From Candidatus Babeliales bacterium (lineage in GTDB: Bacteria; Babelota; Babeliae; Babelales; JACPOV01): a stretch of 64,000 nt of DNA. The stretch covers positions 658,638-722,637 of the forward strand of contig DATALT010000002.1 in assembly GCA_036260945.1 (NCBI GenBank), given 5' to 3'. The notes below the pieces were generated by a model. The model searched no databases and was not told where the DNA came from. It saw nothing but the letters and a program-made list of their open reading frames with translations. The position numbers and the translations under genes are program-made. This document shows positions 19,291 through 27,730 of the stretch, one piece after another (the first letter of the stretch is position 1; each line of letters begins with the position of its first letter).

Positions 19291-19318
19291 TTGTTTCCTA
19301 ATGATCGTTTAGTATAGC
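19291..19318 (+). promoter_or_regulatory. Possible promoter for the 19416 barrel gene
   Basis: TTGTTT, a 16-nt spacer and TATAGC, about 90 nt before the ATG. The same two boxes occur before the Omp85 gene on the other strand. Confidence 0.35.
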
Positions 19319-19415
19319 ATAAATGCACCGCTCATGCACACATCATCCAGCTGATTGACGAACGTTATCTAAAGGTGCTATAAAGGAAAAAGAAGCTTTG
19401 ATTGAAAGGATAGTG

Positions 19416-20816
19416 ATGAAGAAAAAATTTATACCGGTGCTTTTGGCTGCCCTCGCCTTAGCTGTATGGCATCGCACCAGTATGGGCATCACGATGCTCA
19501 CCAAAAACGATCCTTACCCACTTTATACCACAGCCTATCCGTATCACTATCTCCTTTTTGGTGTAACGAATTATTTTAAAGATATCACCGACTGCGTAAA
19601 AATTGACCGCATTTCGTTTCACGTCACTCCCTTCCATCAAAAAGCTAACCGCGGAAGAGATTTTGAGGGGTGCAAAAGATTTCTAGGCGACCTTGAAGGC
19701 CGCTGGAACATGCTCGGGCTTCTCTATGGCGCTGTTCCAAGTGGCCAAAGTTTAGCAGGTACGCAAATAGGATTTGCAAAGCAGCAACTTTTTCCTCCAT
19801 TGGGGCCGAATGATACCGTTGCAGTAGAAAACGTACTGACCGATACGAGTTGTCATATCGGTTATTTTGCAGTACCTCTCAAGTATCGCAAAACGGGTGT
19901 TCGTTTTGAACTCGATGTTCAACCATTTGAAGATTTTGGATTCACAATTCAAGCAGGGCTCGCGGATATAAAACAAACACAAACGTGCCCATGTTGTGGC
20001 TTTATCGATCTTACCCCCACGGTAAGTTTAGATGATAGCATTTTTCCTGCTGCCGCTGTTCCTGTTATTGAATCGCTTTTAATGTCTTGCACCGCCGCGA
20101 CTCTCACTTTCAGCCAAATTGGCCTTGAGACGTGCGACTTTGAAGAAGATTCTGTCGAAGATATGCGGTTCTTTGTTTGGTGGCGCCATGTATTTGAAGT
20201 AAATGCGAATAATTGCACTTATCCGTATTTCTTATTTATTCCGTTTGTCCAAATTGAAGCGACTGCACCGCTAGGCAAAACACAAAATCGACGAAAAGCA
20301 TTCGCGCTCCCTTTTGGTAACGATGGGCATTCCTCAGTCGGATTTACAGCAGGCTTTCATTTAGACTTTAAAGAGACGATCGAGATTGGCTTCTTTGGGG
20401 GCTATACCGCTTTTTCTTCACGAACGATCGATCTTTTCAGATTGCCAACAAGCCCCGTGCAATCCGGTGTGTTTCCTTTTTCTACGACCGCTAAGATACA
20501 GCCGGGCCATAATAGTATATTTGGCGTGCTTTTTCATGCATATCGCTTCCTTGAACGTCTTTCTTGCTGGGTAGAATACGATACCATTCATCACACTGAG
20601 GATAAAATAACGGTCGTAAATCCACCGGCCAATAATCCATTTATTCCAAGACAACAAGAATGCCTCTCAAAATGGCGTGTACAGGTGCTCAACACAGCGT
20701 TTAATTATGAAATTTCACCAAATTTGACGCTGGGCCTTGCGATGCAATGGCCGATCACACAGAGAAATGCGTATCGCTCAACTACCCTTGCCGGTTCGCT
20801 GATTGCAACCTTTTAA
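19416..20816 (+). CDS. Putative outer-membrane beta-barrel protein (466 aa)
   Basis: A signal peptide (KKKFIPVLLAALALAVWHRT) precedes a beta-rich chain with alternating hydrophobic strands (GYFAVPLKYRKTGVRFELDV, VGFTAGFHLDFKETIEIGFF). The C-terminus is LAGSLIATF with terminal Phe, as in BAM substrates. Cysteine pairs (CPCCGFIDL) resemble those of the 780-2510 protein, suggesting the same family. AAAGGA lies 5 nt before ATG 19416; a TTG 18 nt upstream is less likely. It probably forms a pore or surface protein; the exact family is not recognised. Confidence 0.75.
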   Translation: MKKKFIPVLLAALALAVWHRTSMGITMLTKNDPYPLYTTAYPYHYLLFGVTNYFKDITDCVKIDRISFHVTPFHQKANRGRDFEGCKRFLGDLEGRWNMLGLLYGAVPSGQSLAGTQIGFAKQQLFPPLGPNDTVAVENVLTDTSCHIGYFAVPLKYRKTGVRFELDVQPFEDFGFTIQAGLADIKQTQTCPCCGFIDLTPTVSLDDSIFPAAAVPVIESLLMSCTAATLTFSQIGLETCDFEEDSVEDMRFFVWWRHVFEVNANNCTYPYFLFIPFVQIEATAPLGKTQNRRKAFALPFGNDGHSSVGFTAGFHLDFKETIEIGFFGGYTAFSSRTIDLFRLPTSPVQSGVFPFSTTAKIQPGHNSIFGVLFHAYRFLERLSCWVEYDTIHHTEDKITVVNPPANNPFIPRQQECLSKWRVQVLNTAFNYEISPNLTLGLAMQWPITQRNAYRSTTLAGSLIATF

Positions 20817-20868
20817 GGAGCGCTTTAAATAATACCTCTAGTTGCCTCCAAAAGAGCGCCCACCTTAC

Positions 20869-20897
20869 TAGACATGCCAGGCAAAAACGGATATAGT
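20869..20897 (+). promoter_or_regulatory. Strong sigma-70-type promoter of the rpsU-rbfA-pilD operon
   Basis: TAGACA, a 17-nt spacer and TATAGT; each box differs from consensus at one position. Predicted start of transcription is about 60 nt before rpsU. Confidence 0.65.
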
Positions 20898-20965
20898 TAA
20901 AGGCAGTTCTTAAACATATTACTTACCCCCGGCTGCGCTGCAGCTTGAAAGGATTGTGTTTCTCT

Positions 20966-21178
20966 ATGACTAAGAGAAAAGCAAATATCGTTATAAACGT
21001 TAATGCAAACGTGGAAAAGTCGCTTAAGCAACTTAAAAAGAAGATTGAGCGCGAAGGTGTTGTTCGAGATATGAAGCGATTAGTTTACTTCGAATCTCCA
21101 ACGCAAAAAAGACGTAAACGCTTAATGCGCGCCGTTAAGCAGAACTATATCCGCATGGCCTCTCTAAAGTTGATTTGA
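20966..21178 (+). CDS. rpsU: Ribosomal protein bS21
   Basis: A 70-aa, very basic small-subunit protein that helps initiation-site recognition. It has the bS21 pattern: an NxNANVEKSLKQLKKKIEREG opening like the family's N..FE.AL..FKR..E..G, then VVRDMKRLVYFESPTQKR and a basic helix. ATG 20966 gives the normal length; TTG codons upstream lie on or before the AAAGGA site. A short GCTGC/GCAGC stem-loop at 20932-20944 sits just before that site and could modulate translation (inference). It is the first gene of an operon with rbfA and the prepilin peptidase. Confidence 0.9.
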   Translation: MTKRKANIVINVNANVEKSLKQLKKKIEREGVVRDMKRLVYFESPTQKRRKRLMRAVKQNYIRMASLKLI

Positions 21179-21189
21179 TTTCTTAAATC

Positions 21190-21567
21190 ATGGCCAACTT
21201 TGAATCAAAACGTGTACGCGATATAAAAAAAGCACAAAAAGAAAAACTCTTTTTCCGTGAAGTATCGCAGCTTTTCTTGCAAATGACGCTTGATGATAAT
21301 CGCATAAGAGATATTCACGTAAACCGTGTCGAGCTTTCAGCCGATAAAAGTATGTGCTACATTTACTTTTATACGCCAAAAGGCACCGAAGGCTTCAAAG
21401 AGAAACTTGATATTCTGAAGCTTTACAAGCCATCTTTACGCACAGCTCTTGCAGCAAAAATTAAAGCTCGCTATACGCCGGATCTTGTTTTTATGTTCGA
21501 TGAACAATATGAAAAGCAAGAAAAAATTGAGCGGCTTTTTGACGAGATTAAAAAAACTGAGGAATAG
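21190..21567 (+). CDS. rbfA: Ribosome-binding factor A
   Basis: 125-aa 30S maturation factor of KH-like fold. The visible family pattern is: N-terminal helix RVRDIKKAQKEKLFFREVSQ, then DIHVNRVELSADKSMCYIYF (the I.R.E.S.D...A.V.V motif), and a C-terminal helix followed by PDLVFMFDE, which matches the usual P.L.F..D. end. It starts 11 nt after rpsU. Its TAG stop is followed, in the same frame and without an ordinary start codon, by the prepilin peptidase sequence. Confidence 0.92.
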   Translation: MANFESKRVRDIKKAQKEKLFFREVSQLFLQMTLDDNRIRDIHVNRVELSADKSMCYIYFYTPKGTEGFKEKLDILKLYKPSLRTALAAKIKARYTPDLVFMFDEQYEKQEKIERLFDEIKKTEE

Positions 21568-21570
21568 CTC

Positions 21571-22332
21571 ATCGAGCCGTTACTTCTTATTCCGATTTTT
21601 TTATGCTGGGGTTCATTTCTCAATCTTGCCGCTTATAGGCTGATTCACGGCGGATCGATTGTTTTCGGCCGTTCTTCATGCCCTCATTGTCGGCACACTC
21701 TTTCTTGGCCAGAACTTATTCCAATTATTTCGTGGTTTGCACTGCGCGGCAAGTGCTTGCACTGCAAAGAATCTATTTCTTGGCTTTATCCATTCATTGA
21801 ATTGCTCACCGCTCTTATATTTTATGGAATGGTAACGCAACTATCGTCCGATTATTGGATCGCTTATTCTATCTTTTTTTCTGCATTGATTATTACTATT
21901 CGGACCGATATTGAAACGATGCTTATTTCAAGATTTGCTAGCGCATTTTTAATTCCGGTTGGATTTCTGTTAACTATTTTTGATCTATTGCCAATAACCT
22001 TTGCGCAAAGCTGTATTGGGGCGATTTCAGCCTATATTTTCTTGTATGGAATTGGCTGGCTTTATTATAAATTTACCCACCGCATCGGGATGGGACAAGG
22101 AGATGTTGAGCTCATTGGTATGATTGGCGCTTTCTTAGGAGCTCAAGGCTGGTGGGCATCGCTCATGCTTGCATCTCTAGTTGGGTCATTCTCGGGCGCG
22201 ATCATTCTTTTTACGCTTTCGGCAAGCAAAACAGAAAAAATCAAACTTCCTTTCGGGCCGTTTCTTGCTCTGGGCGCATTGTGCTACGTATTTTACGCAG
22301 GTTCTTTAATGAAACTCTTTCTAGGATTTTAA
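21571..22332 (+). CDS. pilD: Type IV prepilin leader peptidase/N-methylase, non-standard start codon
   Basis: Inner-membrane aspartyl protease that cuts prepilins after Gly and methylates the new N-terminus. The sequence from 21571 carries GSFLNLAAYRL at 14-24, the zinc tetracysteine CPHC (37-40) and CLHC (62-65), and helices with the two active aspartates in RTDIETM (D113) and GMGQGDVELI (D178). No ATG, GTG or TTG lies between the rbfA stop and the first conserved residues. ATC at 21571 is 6 nt after a GAGGAA site and gives the expected N-terminal length, so I take it as the probable start. The first ordinary ATG (21757) would delete the zinc domain. It may serve the pilin at 22856. Confidence 0.85.
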   Translation: MEPLLLIPIFLCWGSFLNLAAYRLIHGGSIVFGRSSCPHCRHTLSWPELIPIISWFALRGKCLHCKESISWLYPFIELLTALIFYGMVTQLSSDYWIAYSIFFSALIITIRTDIETMLISRFASAFLIPVGFLLTIFDLLPITFAQSCIGAISAYIFLYGIGWLYYKFTHRIGMGQGDVELIGMIGAFLGAQGWWASLMLASLVGSFSGAIILFTLSASKTEKIKLPFGPFLALGALCYVFYAGSLMKLFLGF

Positions 22333-22872
22333 TTTTTCTCTTAAATAATCTGGCATTAGAGGTATTTCTAGTGCAAGCAATCGCGGTGCAGCAAGAATTC
22401 GATCCGATTCAAAAAAACCATATTTTGATTTTTCTTCAATAGTCAGCATACTCTTGGCCATCAACCCATATCCATATAATCGCCAATCTGCACGGTTAAC
22501 ATCGGAAGTAAGTGCCCGATCTATAAGATCCAATGCCGCCAATGGTTGGTTATGGTAGGTCAGCAAACTCATAGCGGCCAGGCGAAATGCACTGGTAAAA
22601 TGCGGATCGAGTTTTTTCATGACCATCATTGATTGCATTATTTCTTCTGCGTTTAATCGCGCGCAATCTTTCTGCAAAAACTGAAACCAAAAAAAATCGG
22701 CAGCTATTAACTTCCACGAGCCTAAAAATTGGATATATTCATAATGAGAGAAAGTATGCGCGGTACGCGATTGGAATTGGAACTCTTGTAATAAAACATT
22801 TAACACAATCGAGAATGTGTAAACTATTATGATAAAAATAAGAATGAAATAATGTTCACGCCAAATCGTCAT
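22321..22872 (-). CDS. Membrane-anchored helical-repeat protein in the pilin operon (183 aa)
   Basis: It has an N-terminal membrane helix (YFILIFIIIVYTFSIVLNVL), then helical hairpins resembling TPR units (DPHFTSAFRLAAMSLLTYHN and QPLAALDLIDRALTSDVNRA). It overlaps the pilin gene by 17 nt and converges with pilD by 12 nt. The context suggests a pilus-assembly or accessory role, but this is inference; I recognise no specific family. Confidence 0.7.
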   Translation of the reverse strand: MTIWREHYFILIFIIIVYTFSIVLNVLLQEFQFQSRTAHTFSHYEYIQFLGSWKLIAADFFWFQFLQKDCARLNAEEIMQSMMVMKKLDPHFTSAFRLAAMSLLTYHNQPLAALDLIDRALTSDVNRADWRLYGYGLMAKSMLTIEEKSKYGFFESDRILAAPRLLALEIPLMPDYLREKLKS

Positions 22873-23344
22873 GCGTAATTTTTATTTCATTGCGATGATC
22901 AACCGTTAGTCGATCGTCAATACCATCGCCATCAATATCTCCGATTGCAGCGGCTAAAAAAGTAGTTGCATCAGCTTTTGTGTCCCCAAGGCTTGACCCG
23001 TTAGCGCCTAATTTTCCGGTAAAGCAACAATGCCCTTCTTGCCCATTGAATCCGTACGTATAATAAAATCGTTCGTTTGCACCGCCGCCAGAATATCCTT
23101 CAGGTTGCCAGCCAGCACCCTCTTTACCAATAAGTTGCGTGGTATATTTTCCGTTTTCCGCCCAATACGCTTTTTCCGCTAAATAAAGCGTTCCTAAATT
23201 CATATATGCTTCTGTTCGCTTTGCTTTTGCTAAAAATCTAAAAAAGCTTGGCATCGAAACCATCGATAGAAAAGCAACAATCGCTACAACGATCATTAAT
23301 TCAATCAAAGTAAATCCGCGACACTTTTGCGTGATCTTTTTCAT
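22856..23344 (-). CDS. Type IV pilin-like protein
   Basis: 162 aa. The N-terminus CRGFTLIELMIVVAIVAFL is a type III signal: cleavage between Gly10 and Phe11, and Glu at position +5 of the mature chain. The globular part contains two adjacent cysteines (HCCF) and an Asp-rich loop DIDGDGIDD (136-144) like a calcium-binding EF-hand or dockerin loop. A GGGAG site precedes the ATG. A prepilin peptidase gene lies 0.5 kb away. It could be a pseudopilin of a secretion or competence pilus; no assembly ATPase or secretin is in the window. Confidence 0.88.
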   Translation of the reverse strand: MKKITQKCRGFTLIELMIVVAIVAFLSMVSMPSFFRFLAKAKRTEAYMNLGTLYLAEKAYWAENGKYTTQLIGKEGAGWQPEGYSGGGANERFYYTYGFNGQEGHCCFTGKLGANGSSLGDTKADATTFLAAAIGDIDGDGIDDRLTVDHRNEIKITHDDLA

Positions 23345-23569
23345 AGACTTGTTCTCCCCCTAGCCCCTCATTTATCTGTTATAATTTACGCAGGGAACGA
23401 ACTATTAAGTCAATGATTGTCAGATAAATTTTTGATCTGCATTAATGCCTATTACCGTCCATAACTATTCCACTATTTCTAAAAAAACCATTACAACTAA
23501 TACTATTTGAATAATTTACTTTTATTCTTAGGTTTGCGTATAGTTAAAATAAAAATAGGGAGATTTTTT

Positions 23570-23974
23570 ATGAAACTATTTTCTAAGCTCATTATTGGCG
23601 CCACGATAATGAGCCCGCTATTCTGCAATGACTATTTCAATCGGATTCCCAAACTTGATCTAAAACAAACTGGCCTTATTAAGATGTCGATCGGATCATT
23701 GCTTATGCTCTACGGCAGTGCGCAGTTCGGTATACCGGTGCCATTATTTTCAGAAAATCGATTTGCATCTTTTTCTACGCTTTTCAATGGCGCGCTATTT
23801 ACTGGAACCGGCTTTACGCTTTTTGAAAGTGGATTGAGTAATTATCGCCAAGAAAAAAATGTGGCTCTTGAGCCTCGCTCAATAATAAAGCACTGGGATG
23901 ATCATATTATGAAAGCTGCGAAATATAGCGTGCTCATCGCCGCAGTTCCTATAGCTCGTTACCTGGCAAGATGA
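23570..23974 (+). CDS. Small exported membrane protein, family member A (134 aa)
   Basis: A short signal-like N-terminus (KLFSKLIIGATIMSPLFC) is followed by two or three hydrophobic segments. The first contains KMSIGSLLMLYGSAQFGIPV, the second GALFTGTGFTLFESG. GGGAG lies before ATG 23570; an upstream in-frame extension lacks a site. The broken gene at 24057-24464 is a clear paralogue and the gene at 24613 a more distant one, making a local family of three. Function unknown. Confidence 0.65.
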   Translation: MKLFSKLIIGATIMSPLFCNDYFNRIPKLDLKQTGLIKMSIGSLLMLYGSAQFGIPVPLFSENRFASFSTLFNGALFTGTGFTLFESGLSNYRQEKNVALEPRSIIKHWDDHIMKAAKYSVLIAAVPIARYLAR

Positions 23975-24056
23975 TAGAACAAATAACACTTTTTTACTCG
24001 ATTTTGTTAAACGTTTATAATCATGTCGCATTATTAATGTTCTACTCGGAGTTATC

Positions 24057-24464
24057 ATGAAAAAAGCATGGATACCGCTCGTTTTGGCTTTTAATTTGAC
24101 GATTCCCCTTATTGCAATGCACCGCCACAAATAAAACGGTTATTCCACTCCCGCTGCAGGGAGCTCTAAAAATAAGTTACGGGTTTCTTTCTTGCCTTTA
24201 TGGACTTGCTCAATTCGGCGTGCCGGTCAAAATATTTTCTCCCGTTGAAGCGCCATCCGGTTGGTCGATAGCAAGGATCTTTTGCTTTGTGAGGTGGGAA
24301 GCAAAAGCACAAGAACCTGGATAACCAATATGTTAGGAACTGAAACTTATTCTCCTAACTTGAAACACCACATAAAAGAATACGCAACCGTTGATACGCG
24401 GGCAGTTACCGTACGCGTTCCTCTTTATGCAACGTTATATCATATGGGTCGCTTGAAAAAATAG
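24057..24464 (+). pseudogene. Frameshifted paralogue of the 23570 gene
   Basis: The start MKKAWIPLVLAFNLTIPLIA is a clean signal peptide but the frame closes after 25 codons. The next frame continues with LKISYGFLSCLYGLAQFGVP, which aligns with LIKMSIGSLLMLYGSAQFGIP of the 23570 protein. A third frame (from about 24261) carries a C-terminal part ending YHMGRLKK. At least two frame changes are therefore needed to restore one chain. Either it is a decayed duplicate or the assembly has indels here. Confidence 0.7.
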
Positions 24465-24612
24465 TCACCGAATCAATGAATTCAGAGGCCAGCCTTTTTG
24501 TATTTGATGATAGTAAAAATGCCCAAAAGCACAAAGGACTATTTCTAATGGCGATTTTAAAAAAAGTTGATATGATAATCTAAAGTAGTTGTCATTAAGC
24601 GAAATGGATTTC

Positions 24613-25023
24613 ATGAAGATTTCAGGAAAAAAACCCGCTCTCGCGATAACTTTGCTAACTTTTTTAGCAAAGGGTGGCGTACAAAACAACGCGCAGATAC
24701 AAAAAACGCCCATTATAGAGCCTAGCGTACAATTACAAAAAATATCCCGCCAAATGCAAGCTGCTCAATTTACCTTGGGTGTTAGCTTAGTGCTTATTTC
24801 CGGTTTAATTATTGATCCAGCAAAATACAGCTCATCCACCGAAGAACTTATTCGTTTAGCTACAGGGTTACCTCTTTTTGGCATTGGATGCGAACTGGCA
24901 ACCCAAAGCCTCTTAGCCAATCGATTTGCTACTCCCAAAGATTATGCGTGGGGAGCAGCGGGCAATACTGCGTTCGGCACTCTCGGGATTCTTTTTACCA
25001 AATTCTATATTTCACGAAAATAG
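24613..25023 (+). CDS. Small exported membrane protein, family member C (136 aa)
   Basis: Signal-like N-terminus (KKPALAITLLTFLAKG), then hydrophobic segments FTLGVSLVLISGLI, LATGLPLFGIGCELATQSLL and AAGNTAFGTLGILF. The layout (signal, hydrophobic segment, short hydrophilic loop, Gly-rich hydrophobic segment) matches the 23570 protein, though identity is low. ATG 24613 is chosen with a weak GGA upstream; ATG 24604 is possible. Function unknown. Confidence 0.6.
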   Translation: MKISGKKPALAITLLTFLAKGGVQNNAQIQKTPIIEPSVQLQKISRQMQAAQFTLGVSLVLISGLIIDPAKYSSSTEELIRLATGLPLFGIGCELATQSLLANRFATPKDYAWGAAGNTAFGTLGILFTKFYISRK

Positions 25024-25112
25024 ATCAGTTTTTTGCTTAAAAAAAGGTATCGTTCCCCATTTTTTTATTTTTTTGTAAATAAAATACCCGCATTTCAGCT
25101 TTAATTCGTAAT

Positions 25113-25140
25113 TTGACATTTTTCTGGAATAATATATTCT
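25113..25140 (+). promoter_or_regulatory. Possible promoter of the FolC-like gene
   Basis: A perfect TTGACA, a 16-nt spacer and TATTCT. The leader of about 110 nt contains a stem-loop at 25158-25186 (GTCTGAAAT paired with ATTTTAGAC, one G-T pair), possibly regulatory. Confidence 0.45.
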
Positions 25141-25256
25141 ATATGCATATAAGGAAAGTCTGAAATTTCAGTTTGATATTTTAGACTATAAAATCTGTCT
25201 GTAAAATTGTATTAACTAGAGTGCGGCAATTTAACTACCGTCTAGCGGAGAAATCT

Positions 25257-26681
25257 ATGATAAACCAAAATAAGCAGACTCAGGCGCCAAAAGGTGCAAT
25301 ATCTGGGTCCCAGAGAAACTACAACGAAGTTGTGGAATTTTTGGATGCACGTTGGTCCGAACAACGAACAGAGAAAAATCTAGCAGCAGTCAAAGCGCTC
25401 GATAAAGCTTTAGGATATCCCAGCAAAAACGTTTCTATCGTTCTTGTTGCCGGAACCAATGGTAAAGGGCTTACCATCAACTTTGCGACAAGTTTGCTCA
25501 AAGAAGAAGGTTTAAAGGTAGGTGGCCTTTATAGTCCGCACGTTCTAACGTATAACGAACGTATCTCATTGAACAACGAAACAATTTCAAATAAAGCTTT
25601 TACTGAAATTGCAAACGAAGTTATCAATGCTGCCGCAATCAGTGATATCAAAGCTGACTCGCTCGATATCCTCAATATGATGGCCCTTCTTTATTTTAAA
25701 CAACAGAAGGTCGATCTTGCGCTGTGCGAACTATCTGATAGTTCTGTCAACCACCCACTCTCTCTCACAACGCCACAAGTCGTTGCTATTACACGCGTTA
25801 CGCAAGATAGCTCAACAATCGTTGATGAAAAAACGCTTGAACAAGAAGTTTTAAACTTAATGAAATTTGCCAAAGAAACAACGTACGTGGTCTCGGCTGA
25901 TCAAAGCAAAGCGCATCTACAATTAATGCTTGATGAAACAAAACGCATTGGCGGCCGTTGGTCAATGCCAATTCGTAAACTTGCGCCACTTCGCTACCCA
26001 TTTGAGCAGCTTTTTGGTCGCTGCGCAGCACTTGCTGAACGCATTGCACAAATCCACATCGACCACTTTGCAAATAAAGATTCACTCATTCCTGAAAATA
26101 GCTTGCTTGCTAAACAAAAAGGTCAACGTGGCCGTCCAACCTTGGAAAAGAAACGTTTTGATGAATTGAATCCAAAACGTACTATCGAGCAATTCTGGAA
26201 AGAAACAAATACAACTCTTCCTGCACACTTTGAACTACTTGATAAAGAAAAGCCAACCATATTGCTTGATAATGCACGAAATATCGATGCATTAAAAAAC
26301 TTGCTTCTTGGTATTCGCTTATTGCATTATCAACGTCCGCTCAAAGGGCTCACCTTTGTATTTGGCTGCGATAAAAATAGACTTCATGTTGATGAGTTCT
26401 TGCGCTTGCTTCGTTATTTTTCAAAGAAAAACTCAGCAAACGTTATCTTCTGTCCAATATCTCACGCGGTTCCTGGTGTTCAAACCGAATCATGGGATGT
26501 GGAGCAAATTACGAACGACGTGAAAAGCTTGAAAATCAAAGCACGTTCTGCAAAAAACTTTGAAGAAGCATTCGACGCTGCTAAAAAATCTGTGGATGAA
26601 AGACACGGCCTCGTGGTTATCACCGGCTCACCATCGATTATCGCAGAATATTGGCATCACAAGGGAATTAAAAAAATCTAA
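25257..26681 (+). CDS. Divergent folylpolyglutamate synthase-like (Mur ligase superfamily) protein
   Basis: 474 aa. The P-loop GTNGKG (66-71), then YSPHVLTYNERISLNNETIS and the C-terminal VVITGSPSIIAEYW place it with FolC/FPGS. Other motifs are changed. The family's VGLGGRLDATN is replaced by ELSDSSVNHPLS, the following HTEILG-type His is missing (VTQDSSTIVD), and DGAHNP reads DNARNI. A basic insertion KQKGQRGRPTLEKKR is unusual. GGAG lies 7 nt before ATG 25257. It may be a pseudo-ligase or have a new substrate; no other folate gene is in the window. Confidence 0.75.
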   Translation: MINQNKQTQAPKGAISGSQRNYNEVVEFLDARWSEQRTEKNLAAVKALDKALGYPSKNVSIVLVAGTNGKGLTINFATSLLKEEGLKVGGLYSPHVLTYNERISLNNETISNKAFTEIANEVINAAAISDIKADSLDILNMMALLYFKQQKVDLALCELSDSSVNHPLSLTTPQVVAITRVTQDSSTIVDEKTLEQEVLNLMKFAKETTYVVSADQSKAHLQLMLDETKRIGGRWSMPIRKLAPLRYPFEQLFGRCAALAERIAQIHIDHFANKDSLIPENSLLAKQKGQRGRPTLEKKRFDELNPKRTIEQFWKETNTTLPAHFELLDKEKPTILLDNARNIDALKNLLLGIRLLHYQRPLKGLTFVFGCDKNRLHVDEFLRLLRYFSKKNSANVIFCPISHAVPGVQTESWDVEQITNDVKSLKIKARSAKNFEEAFDAAKKSVDERHGLVVITGSPSIIAEYWHHKGIKKI

Positions 26682-26684
26682 CCA

Positions 26685-26948
26685 ATGATTACTTTTTCTC
26701 AAGGCATTTTTGCAATTGCTGCGGGAATTATTGGTGGAACGATTTACGGGCTTTTGTTCTTACGAGCAAAAGCCCTTTGCCTTATCAAACCCCATTTTAC
26801 CCCCCTCTTAACATTCCTCCGCCTTACCGGCTTAGCAATTTTTTTATTTTATGTATTGCGTAGCTCCATTTCTCATTCTATACTCCTAATAGTTAGCTTT
26901 TTTTCGGCATTTTGGTTCGTCATTATTAAGCACTCCCGGCAGCGTTAA
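26685..26948 (+). CDS. AtpR/AtpI-like small membrane protein of the ATPase cluster (87 aa)
   Basis: Three predicted helices: IFAIAAGIIGGTIYGLLFL, TFLRLTGLAIFLFYVL and HSILLIVSFFSAFWFVI. A membrane-embedded Arg in the second helix (LLTFLRLTGLA) and the GGxxYGLLFL opening resemble AtpR of the N-ATPase type, which sits in the order R-B-E. That same order is seen here (26685, atpB, c subunit). It starts 3 nt after the FolC-like gene with no clear site, suggesting coupling. AtpI is the alternative. Assignment rests on context and pattern only. Confidence 0.6.
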   Translation: MITFSQGIFAIAAGIIGGTIYGLLFLRAKALCLIKPHFTPLLTFLRLTGLAIFLFYVLRSSISHSILLIVSFFSAFWFVIIKHSRQR

Positions 26949-26992
26949 ATAACTACGCGCTTATTGAGGGATCAATCTAAGGGCATGCGCTC

Positions 26993-27730
26993 ATGGAAGC
27001 GTTTGAAAATGGACAATCACTCTGGAATCCACTTGGCTGGTTGGGAATAGAAAACGATCTGTTAAAGTTAAACGGTTCGACTATTATTAATACCTGGATT
27101 GTTCTTTTTGTTCTTATAACTCTCCTTATTCTCGTTCGGATTTTCATCGAAAAAAGTGCAATTTTAGCGCATCTTGTAAAAAAAGCGGTACAAAGCCTTA
27201 TCGATTTGATTGAACAGAATATGGGAAGATTTGTTTATTCCCATTTTTTGATGGTCGCCGCACTTTTTCTCTTCATTCTTGGATGCAATTGGGTGATTCT
27301 GCTGCCATGGACAAAAGAGCCTACAACCGATATAAATACAACCCTTGCCCTCGCCGTGATAGCATTTTTCTACAAAGAAATCGCCTGCATACGGGCGCGT
27401 GGATGGTGGGGTTACTTAGAAGAATTTTTAGAACCGTTTTTCATTATGGCACCGATTAACGTTATCGGACATTTTTCAAAAATTATTTCTCTTTCGTTTC
27501 GCCTTTTTGGTAATATTTTTGGCAGCTCAATTATCATGGATTTGTATACGCACGTTATTTCCACATTTTGGGTGACGGAATTACTTGGCCTTCTTTCGGG
27601 CCTTAATATCGTTGTTGTTCTTTTTTTTGGGCTCTTTGAAGGGCTTATTCAAGCATTTGTTTTCGCAATGCTTACCCTTACGTATATTGGTTTAGCGGTG
27701 CAAAAAGATCATCACGGCGAAAGTAACTAA
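26993..27730 (+). CDS. atpB: F-type ATP synthase subunit a
   Basis: 245-aa Fo stator subunit that forms the ion half-channels against the c ring. The signature ISLSFRLFGNIFGSS carries the essential Arg at residue 170, and the C-terminal helices contain LFFGLFEGLIQAFVFAMLT, the usual EGxxQAxVFxxLxxxY motif. AAGGG lies 9 nt before the ATG. Its stop overlaps the c-subunit start by one base (TAATG). No b, delta, alpha, beta, gamma or epsilon genes are nearby, so the F1 part must be elsewhere. Confidence 0.94.
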   Translation: MEAFENGQSLWNPLGWLGIENDLLKLNGSTIINTWIVLFVLITLLILVRIFIEKSAILAHLVKKAVQSLIDLIEQNMGRFVYSHFLMVAALFLFILGCNWVILLPWTKEPTTDINTTLALAVIAFFYKEIACIRARGWWGYLEEFLEPFFIMAPINVIGHFSKIISLSFRLFGNIFGSSIIMDLYTHVISTFWVTELLGLLSGLNIVVVLFFGLFEGLIQAFVFAMLTLTYIGLAVQKDHHGESN

